From contig JBKBLN010000004.1 of NCBI GenBank assembly GCA_046296415.1, positions 1 through 64,000 on the forward strand: 64,000 nt of DNA, given 5' to 3'. Positions 7,408-18,500 of this stretch are shown here, piece after piece. Source of the DNA: CAYNRA01 sp046296415. GTDB taxonomy: Bacteria; Bacteroidota; Bacteroidia; Cytophagales; Spirosomataceae. The notes beneath the pieces are model-generated. The model did no database searches and was not told the DNA's origin. It saw only the letters and a program-made list of their open reading frames with translations. Numbering within the stretch: the stretch's first letter is position 1; every line of letters starts with the position of its first letter. The translations under genes and the position numbers were made by a program.

Positions 7408-9792
7408 ATGAATGAAATTGAAAAATATATTTTTGAACTTTTAAAAAAATCGAATAAATTTTTGGAAGAGGATTATCACCTTGACTCGTTTAAAATATCA
7501 AATTTTCAGGCAATTAATTTTTTCCTTATTGATAAAGCTTTAAATTTAAATAAAAATCTTTTTATTGAGTCTTTCGATAAGGAGTTACCTTCAATATCTC
7601 AGTTCCCTACTATTCTCGCTGCCGCAATCTCATTATTCTTCAAAAACTACTGTGACGATAAAACAGAATATAATATTGGGGATGTTATTCAGGGTTACAA
7701 TGGGACAAGAGGAAAAATTATAAGAAAGGAAGATGATAACTTTATTGTAGCAGTTCCTAGTGATGGTTCTTCACGAACATTAACTGCAAAACAAATTAGA
7801 AAGAATTGGATTATTACAAATGCTGATTTGAGCAATAGAAAAGTCAAGACAAAATTTACTGCATATAAAGAACTCTATTCATTGCTTTTTAAAGTCGAAT
7901 CGTTTCCATCAAAATTCAACTATAAATCTGCCATTATTCTAGAAAAAAAAGAATTTGATGATGAAATTAAAAATCAAACATACACCAATATTGACATTCT
8001 GAAAGCAATTCCCATAAGATGGATTTCTAAAAATGGTACAGAATCTTGGAATCACATTCCAATTGAACCAATGATTCTTTGTGTACCTGACTTTGAAACA
8101 TTGGAAGAATACGTTTTGGAAAAAGGAATCAAAATTGAAAGTTTAATTGTAATTGGAAAGAATAAATATAAGGACAACGACTTAACAAAAATCAAACGTT
8201 ATTTGAGAGAAGGAGATATTCCAAATTGTGTAATTCTTGGTAATGAAGGCTTTGAAGATAATAATTCGCAATTTTTAAAGTGGAAATGGACTTATGAAGA
8301 GTTTGCTGTACTTGAAAATTTGAGTCTTGGTAGAATTGAATCCCTTCGAATTCAAGATTCTAAATTTGAAGTAGCAATAAACTCTTTTATAGATTTTTTA
8401 GATAGCCTAGAAACTACATATTCAATCAATCTCAACAATATAAAAATGTTAAGAAAATTTCTGTATCCGTTAGTTTTATCCAAAGAATCAAACAGTCGAA
8501 ATACCAACCAATTAGATTACGTTCAACATTTGATGCACAAGGTTAGCAGAGAGTGTATAATTGAAAACCTGTATAACCAAAACATTGATCCTGGCCAAGA
8601 AATAACAAATGTTGAACTATTAATAGACGGGATTTTCGGCACCTTCACAAACGATAAATTTCGACTACTTGACAAAGTAGATTTTGATATAATAATAATT
8701 CCTGAACCGTTACTTCCCAATTGGAAGAATGAATTTAAATCAAAATCAAAATTGCTTTCATTAAAAGAATTTTTTAAAACACAGAATAATTTCATAACGA
8801 CAAAGCAGGTTTTAGTATTAAGCCTTTTTGGAAATGGAATGCAACCATTTGATGTTGTGAGAAACTTTCTAAACACAAAACATAATTATAAATTCTTGTG
8901 CTATCAAGAGGAATCAGAAATACTAGAAAACTTACAAAACAGATATTTCAATGAAATAATCGGTGAATACACTTCTAGCAATAGAGAAATGATAACCGGC
9001 CTTAAATATGAAATTACGCCTATTGAAATTAAGGTTTCAGACTTAATAGAGGACCTGCACGACAAGTCATTAAAAGATAAAAAGGAGTACAACTATGAAG
9101 ATACTGAGCAAATAAACTATGAAATTGAATTCGAAGAAAAGTGCGAAAAAATCATTTCAGATGGTTCAAAAAATGTACTCCTATTAAGCAATAATAAATG
9201 GACTAAAAGCAAGGTTTCAAACTTAATCCAAAAGGATAGGGTAAGAATTTATAATAATCTCTCAAAAGAAAAACTATTTGAGATAGCTGCACAACAAGAC
9301 ACAAAAGGCCGATTTAACAAAGTTGATTCCGATTCTAAAATATGGAAGGAAGCATTAATTAAATATTACAATCAAAAAACTCACACAAATCCTTTTTATA
9401 CCGAAACTGATTTGATGAAGGCACTTCAAAAATCAGGCTTAACTATTTCCAATCCAATTACTATCAAAAAATGGTTGACAAAGGACGATAAAGAAAGATT
9501 TCCTAATTCAGCAAATAATTTAATTGCAATTAAATCAACATTAAACGACCCTATCCTCAATGAAAATTTTGAATCCATAAAAAGAAGTAAAAGGTTTTAT
9601 AGAGGCATTATGATCTCACTAGGTAGAGACCTAAGTGATGACGTTATGGAGTACATTGTTAGTGGTGGGAAATGCATTGGAAAGATACTTTCAAATTTCA
9701 CCAAGGATGAAATAGAAATATTCATTCAAAAAGCAGCACCCGAAAGAACTATTAAAAACATTTCAATTACAGAAGAAGATGAGTCAATTTGA
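7408..9792 (+). CDS. drmE: DrmE-like DISARM-associated protein
   Basis: A 794-residue, lysine- and asparagine-rich protein without a signal peptide or membrane segment. I see no catalytic motif that I can name. Residues 85-130 (GDVIQGYNGTRGKIIRKEDDN region) look like a small beta-barrel. A central acidic segment follows, and the C-terminal 200 residues contain a possible helical nucleic-acid-binding region (DLMKALQKSGLTISNPITIKKWL area). The call rests mainly on context: class 2 DISARM systems carry DrmE, a protein of unknown function and similar size, next to DrmA and DrmB, and this gene overlaps drmA by 14 bp. Codons such as AGA are frequent, unlike in flanking genes. Another unrelated large accessory protein is possible. 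Confidence 0.55.
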   Translation: MNEIEKYIFELLKKSNKFLEEDYHLDSFKISNFQAINFFLIDKALNLNKNLFIESFDKELPSISQFPTILAAAISLFFKNYCDDKTEYNIGDVIQGYNGTRGKIIRKEDDNFIVAVPSDGSSRTLTAKQIRKNWIITNADLSNRKVKTKFTAYKELYSLLFKVESFPSKFNYKSAIILEKKEFDDEIKNQTYTNIDILKAIPIRWISKNGTESWNHIPIEPMILCVPDFETLEEYVLEKGIKIESLIVIGKNKYKDNDLTKIKRYLREGDIPNCVILGNEGFEDNNSQFLKWKWTYEEFAVLENLSLGRIESLRIQDSKFEVAINSFIDFLDSLETTYSINLNNIKMLRKFLYPLVLSKESNSRNTNQLDYVQHLMHKVSRECIIENLYNQNIDPGQEITNVELLIDGIFGTFTNDKFRLLDKVDFDIIIIPEPLLPNWKNEFKSKSKLLSLKEFFKTQNNFITTKQVLVLSLFGNGMQPFDVVRNFLNTKHNYKFLCYQEESEILENLQNRYFNEIIGEYTSSNREMITGLKYEITPIEIKVSDLIEDLHDKSLKDKKEYNYEDTEQINYEIEFEEKCEKIISDGSKNVLLLSNNKWTKSKVSNLIQKDRVRIYNNLSKEKLFEIAAQQDTKGRFNKVDSDSKIWKEALIKYYNQKTHTNPFYTETDLMKALQKSGLTISNPITIKKWLTKDDKERFPNSANNLIAIKSTLNDPILNENFESIKRSKRFYRGIMISLGRDLSDDVMEYIVSGGKCIGKILSNFTKDEIEIFIQKAAPERTIKNISITEEDESI

Positions 9793-12700
9793 TATTTTAA
9801 ACGAAAAAGCAAGAGAAATAATACAGAGTAGAATTCTGAAAGGAATGATTGGCCCAGGTTCAGATACTTGGGGAATTGAGGATAAAGAAGAAATTATTTC
9901 CGATTATCCATTACAAAGGTATTTCAGCAGCATTGTTTTTCCTGACAAAACTATTTGTAAGACAATTGATGAAAAAGAAAATGCAGATTTAAAAAGTGAA
10001 GCTTCTTTAGAATCTAAAGAGACAAACGAAGAGGTCATCGAAAAGCAAAAAGAAGAGGAAACAAAATTATCAGGTATAGCAAACCCAAATGATGATGAAC
10101 TTAAAATAAGCCAAAACAACTTTTTCCCAACAAACATAGGTTTGTCAGTTGCTTTACAAAAAGATATCAAGACAATAGATGTTACCTTTTCTTTCGGACT
10201 TTATTATCAACCAAAACAATCAGAAATTAAAATTAAAATAAATCAGGCGGGCTACGATTCATTTTTTGAAGAAGGCATTCCTATTTCATTGGCTTGGAGG
10301 GACATATTGAAATATGAAGAAGGATATATGTTCCTTGAGAGAGATTTAAAAGGAGAACAATCAAAACCAGAAAGGGAAAATGGAGAATATGGTCAGTTTG
10401 ATAAATTCAAACATTTCAGTAATCTAAAACGCCAAACTGAAGAAGATGGATATTTCTCTGCATACTATTACATAAACTATTTAGAGAAACTAGTCAGTCG
10501 TGTTTGGAAACGAAAAGATTTTCAGATTACCGAAAAGATAGCAATTGAAAATACTAGCAAACCCATAATACTAAACCTTGGTGATGGAATTTACAAAGAC
10601 ACAAAAGTTGGATATAATATAAAGGTTTATCCCGCTTCAAATTCAAATTACGTAAAAGTCCAAATAGTAAACTTATCTGAGAAACATCCTTCAAATAGAT
10701 TCTCAAATAAATCAGAACCATTAAATAAAAAATGCCTGTTTCAAACAGAAATCTCCATAAAATCAACTGGAATTACTGAATATAAAGACCATACTTTATC
10801 TACATATTATCCAGAAGCAGAACTTGAAGACAAAGAAGCAGAAGAAATTGAATTCATTTACAGAAATGTAAAATGCTTTGCCGTTGGACATAACTGTTCT
10901 GCGAAATGGAATGAAAATCACTCGGTTATACAAACCACGTTTTTGCCAGAACAAAACATAAAAGATGTCATTAATGAATTTGATGACAATAGTCTTGATG
11001 ATTGTCTTGATATAAAAAATATATCAAATTGGGGTTTACCAAAAGAAACTATCATTTCCAATTTAAAACGCTTTGTTAAGAGCTACAAAGAGTGGATTGA
11101 AAAACAAGAAACTGAAGTTAATGATCTTAACAGAGCAGAAAGCGAAATAGCTAATCGATTATTGGATAGGCAAAAGGAAAATTTCAACAGATTAAATTCC
11201 AATGTTGATTTATTAAATGATGATAAAGTATTTAGGGCTTTTCAGATTGCGAATACTGCAATGCTATTACAATTGATTATTTCTAATGACAAAAGATTGG
11301 GGAAAGTAGAAAAGGAAATTAGCGAATTTGATACTGAATTAAACTTTGACAATCTTGAATTCTTTAAAACCTATGATTCAAAAAAACAATTAGGTTTTAT
11401 TCCTAAATACAGGCCATTTCAATTAGCTTTTTTCATATTGAGCCTAGAAGAAATGGTTCATCCAGAGAAAAGACAACAAAAAAATACTGTTGACTTAATT
11501 TGGTTTCCAACAGGTGGTGGGAAAACCGAAGCTTATTTGGCAGTTACTGCCTTTACAATTGCTTATAGGAGAATAAAAAACGACTTAAATTTTGGAGGTA
11601 CTTCTGTAATAATGAGATATACTCTCAGGCTATTAACTGCACAACAATTTGAAAGAGCATCAAGATTAATTTCCTCACTTGAATTTTTACGAAAGCAGAA
11701 AGAATTTAAAAACGACCTGAAAGATGGTGAAGGGAATGAAATTACTATTGGTCTTTGGGTAGGGCAAGCATCTACGCCAAATACAATTCAAGAAGCTAAT
11801 AAACTTCTTGACGGTGAAAAGTATGGTATGGAGGCGGAAGCACAAAAAGGTATTAATGGAGACCCTCATAAATACAATGAGTTTCAAATAAGTAGTTGCC
11901 CTTGGTGTGGTACAAAGTCAATTTCAAAATTTAAAAACACTAATGGCAAGGAAGTTTGGAAATATGGATTCAAATCAAAAAGAAGTGACTTTATAATTCA
12001 TTGTTTGAATCAAAAGTGCACTTTTCATAAACGGCTGCCGATTCAAGTCGTTGATGAAGTTTTATATCAAAACCCTCCAACACTCCTATTCGGCACAGTT
12101 GATAAGTTTGCAATGTTGGCTTGGCAAGATAATGCACACAATTTTTTTAAAGCAAATACAGATGAAGGGCTTCCACCAGATTTGATAATACAAGATGAGT
12201 TACACCTTTTAAACGGCCCTTTGGGTTCAGTCACAGGTTTATTCGAAATTACAATTGAATTATTATGTACAAAGAATGGAATCGGCCCAAAAATCATTTC
12301 ATCAACTGCAACAACTCGAAATACCGATTTACAAATAAAGAGACTTTATGGAAATCGAAAAGTCAATGTGTTTCCACCATCGGGAATAAATTATGATGAT
12401 AGTTTCTTTGCAAAAGAAAGCAAGGAAAGCAAAAGACGATATATCGGTTTTATGCCCACAGGCAAAACAGCGATTGATACACAATTACAATTACTTGCCC
12501 ACTTATTGGTTTCACGCCTTGAAGTCTTTAAAAATTTAGAAACAAAATCAAGAACCGACAACTATTGGACAATAGTATCATATTATAACAGCCTTAAAGA
12601 CGTCGGGAAGATATTTAACAAGGTGGGGGATGAAGTGTCAAATTTCACATCTACTTTGCAATATCGTTTGAGTCAACTGTTTCAGCCATTTGATGAATAT

Positions 12701-13477
12701 TCATTTAACTTTTATGGTATTCCTAGCAGAACAGAAGAATTGACAAGTCGTGTTGAAAGTGCGAAAATAAAATCAGTGCTTAAAGAAATTGAGAAACCTT
12801 TTGATGAAAGTAAACTCGTTACAAGAGAAAAGGGACTGAAATACCTTACTGATGTTGTTGACTTTGTTCTTGCTACAAATATGATTTCCGTGGGTATCGA
12901 TATTAGCAGACTAAATATTATGGTATTAAATGGGATGCCTAAAAATATTGCAGAATACATTCAAGCATCTAGTCGTGTTGGTAGAAAAACCAAAGGTTTA
13001 GCTATAACACTTCTAGACCCAAATAGAGCACGTGAAAAATCATATTTCGAGCACTTTATAAATTTTCATAGTGCTTTTTACAAATGTGTTGAGCCAATAA
13101 GTATTACACCGTTCACTGAAAACACAATTGATAAAATGCTCACAACGGCCTTTGTGGCATACATAAGAAATAAAATTCCTGCTATGGCTAAAGATGATGC
13201 AGCAAGATATTTTGAAAAAGAAAAAGCAGACGAATTTATTGATTTCATAAAAATTAGATTTGGTGATAACCCGGATATAGTCTCATATTTTATTAGCTCC
13301 ATAAACGAATTAATTGAAGACTGGCAAAATAGAGCAAGTTTAGGTAGTAAGTTAACGTATAAGTCACTTCTAAAACGACCAACAGAAAGACAAGACGAAG
13401 GTGTGGATTGGGCAACTATGCAATCTATGAGGGAAATAGACACAGATACTTTTGTAGAAATAAAATCAGTTTACTAA
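9779..13477 (+). CDS. drmA: DISARM helicase DrmA
   Basis: A 1232-residue SF2 helicase. Walker A is WFPTGGGKTEAYL (G579-T583), motif II is D806-E-L-H809, motif III STATT follows, and motif VI is QASSRVGRK (Q1062-R1069). A zinc-ribbon-like set (C707, C710, C742, C747) lies between motifs I and II. WFPTGGGKTEAYL with DELH and a following DUF1998 gene is characteristic of DrmA. In DISARM, DrmA with DrmB forms the core complex that acts on incoming phage DNA. An acidic, lysine-rich insert near residues 60-110 is probably disordered. It overlaps drmE by 14 bp and its stop overlaps the drmB start (TAATG), so the three genes are translationally coupled. Confidence 0.88.
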   Translation: MSQFDILNEKAREIIQSRILKGMIGPGSDTWGIEDKEEIISDYPLQRYFSSIVFPDKTICKTIDEKENADLKSEASLESKETNEEVIEKQKEEETKLSGIANPNDDELKISQNNFFPTNIGLSVALQKDIKTIDVTFSFGLYYQPKQSEIKIKINQAGYDSFFEEGIPISLAWRDILKYEEGYMFLERDLKGEQSKPERENGEYGQFDKFKHFSNLKRQTEEDGYFSAYYYINYLEKLVSRVWKRKDFQITEKIAIENTSKPIILNLGDGIYKDTKVGYNIKVYPASNSNYVKVQIVNLSEKHPSNRFSNKSEPLNKKCLFQTEISIKSTGITEYKDHTLSTYYPEAELEDKEAEEIEFIYRNVKCFAVGHNCSAKWNENHSVIQTTFLPEQNIKDVINEFDDNSLDDCLDIKNISNWGLPKETIISNLKRFVKSYKEWIEKQETEVNDLNRAESEIANRLLDRQKENFNRLNSNVDLLNDDKVFRAFQIANTAMLLQLIISNDKRLGKVEKEISEFDTELNFDNLEFFKTYDSKKQLGFIPKYRPFQLAFFILSLEEMVHPEKRQQKNTVDLIWFPTGGGKTEAYLAVTAFTIAYRRIKNDLNFGGTSVIMRYTLRLLTAQQFERASRLISSLEFLRKQKEFKNDLKDGEGNEITIGLWVGQASTPNTIQEANKLLDGEKYGMEAEAQKGINGDPHKYNEFQISSCPWCGTKSISKFKNTNGKEVWKYGFKSKRSDFIIHCLNQKCTFHKRLPIQVVDEVLYQNPPTLLFGTVDKFAMLAWQDNAHNFFKANTDEGLPPDLIIQDELHLLNGPLGSVTGLFEITIELLCTKNGIGPKIISSTATTRNTDLQIKRLYGNRKVNVFPPSGINYDDSFFAKESKESKRRYIGFMPTGKTAIDTQLQLLAHLLVSRLEVFKNLETKSRTDNYWTIVSYYNSLKDVGKIFNKVGDEVSNFTSTLQYRLSQLFQPFDEYSFNFYGIPSRTEELTSRVESAKIKSVLKEIEKPFDESKLVTREKGLKYLTDVVDFVLATNMISVGIDISRLNIMVLNGMPKNIAEYIQASSRVGRKTKGLAITLLDPNRAREKSYFEHFINFHSAFYKCVEPISITPFTENTIDKMLTTAFVAYIRNKIPAMAKDDAARYFEKEKADEFIDFIKIRFGDNPDIVSYFISSINELIEDWQNRASLGSKLTYKSLLKRPTERQDEGVDWATMQSMREIDTDTFVEIKSVY

Positions 13478-15462
13478 TGGCACTACAAAATAGAAATACA
13501 AGTTCAGATAAAAAGTTTGTAAAAATTCAAACTAGAAAGGTAATTAGTGCTTATGGTGGTTCAGGCTCTCTAATTGAAACGCCCTATGGTGCTTTAATGA
13601 TTGAGGATTTTGATAGATGGCCGTTCTTTAAAGGCGATTATAAAGATGGTCAATGGGTTATTAATATCCCTAGTGCCTTTCATATTAATGATGAAAGACT
13701 ACTACAAAGACTAAATCATAAAAGTGGATTTTCAAAACTTGAAGCATTTGTTCACGTGCCCGACAATGTTTCATCAAATAAACGTGCAGACATACCAGAA
13801 AATGAAGATGAAACTATTAGTGCGATATTCTTTCCTAAATGGTTTTATTGTAATAAGTGTGAATGTTTTAAGCCGATTAACCAATGGTGGGATATTTGGA
13901 AAAATGTAAAAGGGAGAACAGCTACTAAAAAGGACTTTGTCCCTCCTAAATGCGGCATTTGTTATGAAAATAGCGAGAAAAAGTATTCTCCTGATTTAGA
14001 GCAATTAAGATTTGTAATGACCTCTCCAGATGGTGAAATAAAAGATATTCCTTGGGAGCTATGGACTACAGCCCAAAAAGCAATAAAAGACGAAGATTCG
14101 GAAAACGGCTCTATTTTGCTTGATTATGGAAACCCTTGTTGCGATAAGCAAGATTTACGCTATCTAAAATCAAACAAGTTCTCTGATTTAGCTGGTATAA
14201 GAATTAAATGTGTCAATCAAGATTGCGAAACAAAAGGGCGTGAAATTAATTTAGCAGGTTTGTTTGGTTTAAGAGTATTTAAAAAGTACTTGAAAGATGA
14301 TGAAGGAAACAAAATACAAAAGGATGGTAAAGATGTAAGAGTGTTTTTTAAACCCGTTATTAGAACAAGTAATAGTGTTTATTACCCGATAATGGTTTCG
14401 AGTATTTTCCTGCCAACAGACAAAGGAATAACAATTGAGGATCAAGAAAGCATTGATGAGTGGATTAATGAGAATGAAGATGCAGATTTTATTTACCGTG
14501 CACTTAAAAAGAAATACCCAATTGAGGTCATAAAAAAATATATTGATTATAAGCAAGTAAACCAGTATGCACCAGAATTAGAATATCGCTTAACTGAATA
14601 TAATTTTTTAACCAAGTCTGTTGGTTCAAAATATGAAGACACCTCTAGAAATCTAATTTTCAATAAAGTAGAAATTTCTAAACTCTCAAAACTGGGCATT
14701 GAACAGCTTATCGGCATAAAAAAACTAAAGATTACATCTGTCCAGACAGGTTTCACTAGACAGGAACCTATGTCAAGCGATGTTTTTATGTCAGATACAG
14801 GAGAAACTTTCACAACTATTGAAGGAAAATTTACTTCTAAATGGAAATTAGACACCAAATATTTACCAGCAGTAGAAAGCTTTGGAGAAGGTATTTTTAT
14901 ATCGTTTTCAAATGAGCAAATAGAAAAATGGATTGATAACTCACTCGGTAGTCAATCTTTTTTAATGAGAATAAATACCCTTTTTCAAAACGCAATAAAT
15001 CACGAATATAAAAGTGTTCGAGAAAAATTTCTTTCAGAAAGACACTTGGCAAGATTTGTATTAATTCATACGATTTCACATATCATAATTAAAGAATTAG
15101 AATTTTTATGTGGCTATCCTGCAACTTCATTAAATGAAAGACTTTTTATTGATGAGCAAAATATGCAAGGTCTTTTAATTTATACCGTAGCAGGAGCGGA
15201 AGGCAGTTTTGGAGGGTTGGTTTCCCAAGCAACAGAACAACAAATAACTCGAATTTTAAAATCTGCATTAAATAGAGCCTCGGATTGTGCTTCTGATCCC
15301 ATTTGTTATAATACTGATGACGGACAGGGAATCGGTGGTTTAAATATGGCTGCTTGCTACTCTTGTACTTTGGTTCCAGAAAATGCCTGCGAGGAGTTCA
15401 ATTCATTTCTTGATCGAGCATTACTAATTGATAATGATTATGGTTTTTTTAAGAAATTCTAG
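13477..15462 (+). CDS. drmB: DISARM DUF1998 protein DrmB
   Basis: A 661-residue protein. The start is the ATG in the TAATG overlap with drmA; a longer frame from 13408 would overlap drmA by 70 bp and adds no recognisable sequence. The N-terminus has ETPYGALMIEDFDRWPF, followed by a cysteine cluster near residues 125-165 (YCNKCECF, CGIC). The C-terminus is a clear DUF1998 domain: IYTVAGAEGSFGGL, then C604, C610, C627, C630 and ACEEFNSFLDRALL, a likely zinc site. DUF1998 partners SF2 helicases in DISARM and Druantia; size and order fit DrmB. It ends in TAG, a rare stop in this window, consistent with foreign origin. Confidence 0.85.
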   Translation: MALQNRNTSSDKKFVKIQTRKVISAYGGSGSLIETPYGALMIEDFDRWPFFKGDYKDGQWVINIPSAFHINDERLLQRLNHKSGFSKLEAFVHVPDNVSSNKRADIPENEDETISAIFFPKWFYCNKCECFKPINQWWDIWKNVKGRTATKKDFVPPKCGICYENSEKKYSPDLEQLRFVMTSPDGEIKDIPWELWTTAQKAIKDEDSENGSILLDYGNPCCDKQDLRYLKSNKFSDLAGIRIKCVNQDCETKGREINLAGLFGLRVFKKYLKDDEGNKIQKDGKDVRVFFKPVIRTSNSVYYPIMVSSIFLPTDKGITIEDQESIDEWINENEDADFIYRALKKKYPIEVIKKYIDYKQVNQYAPELEYRLTEYNFLTKSVGSKYEDTSRNLIFNKVEISKLSKLGIEQLIGIKKLKITSVQTGFTRQEPMSSDVFMSDTGETFTTIEGKFTSKWKLDTKYLPAVESFGEGIFISFSNEQIEKWIDNSLGSQSFLMRINTLFQNAINHEYKSVREKFLSERHLARFVLIHTISHIIIKELEFLCGYPATSLNERLFIDEQNMQGLLIYTVAGAEGSFGGLVSQATEQQITRILKSALNRASDCASDPICYNTDDGQGIGGLNMAACYSCTLVPENACEEFNSFLDRALLIDNDYGFFKKF

Positions 15463-15525
15463 CTCTATTGACAAGTGTATAGCTAAAGTTATGTATTTTA
15501 ATTCACAGGATCAGGGTTTGAAAGG

Positions 15526-18500
15526 ATGGTGACATTACTCGACATAGATGAGATTTGTGCCCTAAAAAAATTAAAGATTCAAATGATAGAAGGATTATAC
15601 GAAGAGTTGGTGACGAAACTAGTCAAATCGAGGCTTGATGAATTGGACCAGAACGTGTATTACATCAAGACGAAGGTAATTGACCGTGAGGAGGCTGCTC
15701 TTTTTCTATCCAGACATTTATTTCAAGTTCTAAAGCAGGCTTTAAAAGAGCGTCCTCTTGAGAAACAAATTGAGATTGCCAATGAGCTCATTTTAACCTT
15801 GAAAAAGGAATTAAATAAACAGAACTTTGAGGATGATCTGGTCGAAATTGAGGGTAAGGTTTTAGAGTATATTTCCTTAAAAGTTAATTCTCATTACTTT
15901 GGAGATCTTGGTAAGCGAGTTGACGAAATTACGCCACTGACCCGATTAACTCACAGTGAATTGTTTACCGGAGGAAATGTCGGCCTATCTCTGGAATCTG
16001 AACTCAAACGTGAAATTCTTTCCTCCGACCAAGTTGATTTACTCGTTTCATTTATCAAGTTCAAAGGAGTAATTATTCTTAAAAGTGAGTTGGAGCAGTT
16101 TACGCGCCGAGGTGGAAAATTACGAGTTTTAACGACTACCTATATGGGAGCATCCGACCTAAAGGCAATTAAACTTCTGGCTGAATTGGATAATACCCAG
16201 ATAAAAATTTCCTACAACACCGGAAATGAAAGACTACACGCCAAGGCCTATTTGTTCAAGCGAAATACGGGATTTCATACTGGGTACATTGGTTCCTCAA
16301 ATTTTTCAAGGTCGGCGCTTACTGATGGACTAGAGTGGAATTTGAAAATTACCACCAAAGAGGTGGGACACATTATAGATAAATTTCAAAAGACCTTTGA
16401 TACCTATTGGCAAAGTACAGAATTTGAGGAATTTATTCTTGAGGAACACGAGGAGAAGCTGCGAACTAGTTTACAAGTTGGTAAATCAGGAACAAGCGTC
16501 TCGGGTAGTGCTTCTTTCTTTGAGATCAAACCGTTTCCTTTTCAGCAAGAAATCTTAGAAAAACTAGAAATAGAAAGAAGTTTCCATGCAAGAAATAGGA
16601 ACCTAGTGGTTGCAGCGACCGGAACTGGGAAGACCGTGATCTCAGCATTTGATTTCCAGGCATTTCTCAAAAAAAATGGAAATGCCAAGTTACTATTCAT
16701 TGCCCACCGAAAAGAAATTTTAGACCAAGCATTATTTGTTTTCAGAGGGATACTCAGAAATAATAACTTTGGTGAGTCGTGGTATGATGGACTGGAACCT
16801 ACTCAATTTGAACATATTTTTGCCACTATCCAAACACTAAATAGTAAATGGGAAGAGCATCTGTTTCCTGAAAATTACTTCGATTTTATCGTAATTGACG
16901 AATGTCACCACCTCACAGCTAATAGCTATCGAAAACTTATTCAGTATTTTACACCTAAAGTCTTGCTTGGTCTAACAGCCACACCTGAAAGGATGGATGG
17001 TGGAGATATCAAAGAAGATTTTCATCATCGAATTGCTGCGGAAATTCGACTTCCAGAGGCGTTAAATCGTAAATTACTTTGTCCTTTTCAATATTTTGGG
17101 ATTTCTGATAGTGTGGATTTGTCCAAGGTGGGTTGGGAAAAAGGTCGCTATATTCCGAGTGAGCTTTCATCTGTTTACATGGCTAATGACCGTAGAGTTG
17201 CTGAGGTCATTCAAGCGTTGGATACCTACACTAAAGATGCTACTTGTGTTAAGGCCTTAGGGTTTTGCGCAGGAATTGACCATGCCCGATACATGGCCGA
17301 GAAGTTTAGTCTAGCAGGTTTCAAGGCGGCTTTTTTAACGAGCAAAAATGACCATGATAGAGATCAAATAAAAGATTGGTTGGAAGCTGGGAAGATCAAT
17401 TATTTGTTTGTAGTTGATATTTTTAATGAGGGAATTGATATTCCGGCAATTGATACCGTATTATTTCTAAGGCCGACTGAGAGTTTAACCATTTTTTTAC
17501 AACAACTTGGCCGTGGATTACGACTTCATGCTGAAAAAGAATGTTTGACTGTTTTAGATTTTGTAGGGAATGCCCGGCCTGAATACAATTTTGAAAACAA
17601 ATTTCGAGCCTTAATTGGGAAAACATCGACAACGGTTAAAAAAGAACTTGAAAATAATTTTCCACACTTACCACTCGGCTGCTCGATTGTATTGGAGAGA
17701 AAGGCTAAGGAATACATTTTAGAAAATATTACAGCAGCAACTCAGTTCAATCGTAGACAAATTATCAACAAAATTCAAGTTTTTGATAATATGACTACAC
17801 TTCCGTTGACCTTGAAAAACTTTATTGAATTTAATAACCTCCCTCTTCAACTTCTGTATACTAAAGGTAGTTGGAAGAAATTATGCCATGAAGCAGGGAA
17901 GTTAGCTCAGTTTCATCCCGATCCCTCACTAGAGAAAGCCATTGTTGGCGCTATTTCGAATAAATGGCTTGCTTGTAATTCGTCTTCTTATTTTCAGTTT
18001 ATTTATAATTTGGCTGAGAGGAACTTCAACGTATCCATTGATCAAGTCAATGAAACAGAAAAGAAAATGCTTTTGATGCTTTACTATGATGTATGGCAAG
18101 ATGCACAAAAGTTTGAATCATTGGAGAAAGGAATACAAGAAATTGGGAAAGATTTGGTTTTAGTCGAGGAGATTAAAGAGCTACTCGAAATTTTATTGGA
18201 TAAAATAGATTTCAAGGAATTGGATGTTGAATTACCGTATGAACAACCCTTAAAAATTCACTCTCGATATACACGGGATCAGATTTTATCTGCTTTTGGC
18301 CTTTCAACGTTTGAAAAGAAATCGAGTAATCGAGAAGGTGTTGCATTAAATGATGCACTTAATACCGAGTTATTGTTTATTAACCTAATTAAATCAGAGG
18401 AAAGGTTTTCGCCTACTACCATGTATGAGGATTACGCCATTTCAGAGGATTTGTTTCACTGGCAATGTCAGAATGCTACCGGAATACAAACACCCAAGGG

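Noticed and set aside
13408..13476. Longer drmB frame starting at 13408
   Set aside because: It would overlap drmA by 70 bp. The TAATG overlap at 13475-13479 gives a natural coupled start, and the extra residues resemble nothing in the family.
9779..15462. Druantia (DruE with DUF1998) instead of DISARM
   Set aside because: DruE combines helicase and DUF1998 in one very large protein. Here they are separate proteins with the WFPTGGGKTEAYL/DELH signature of DrmA.
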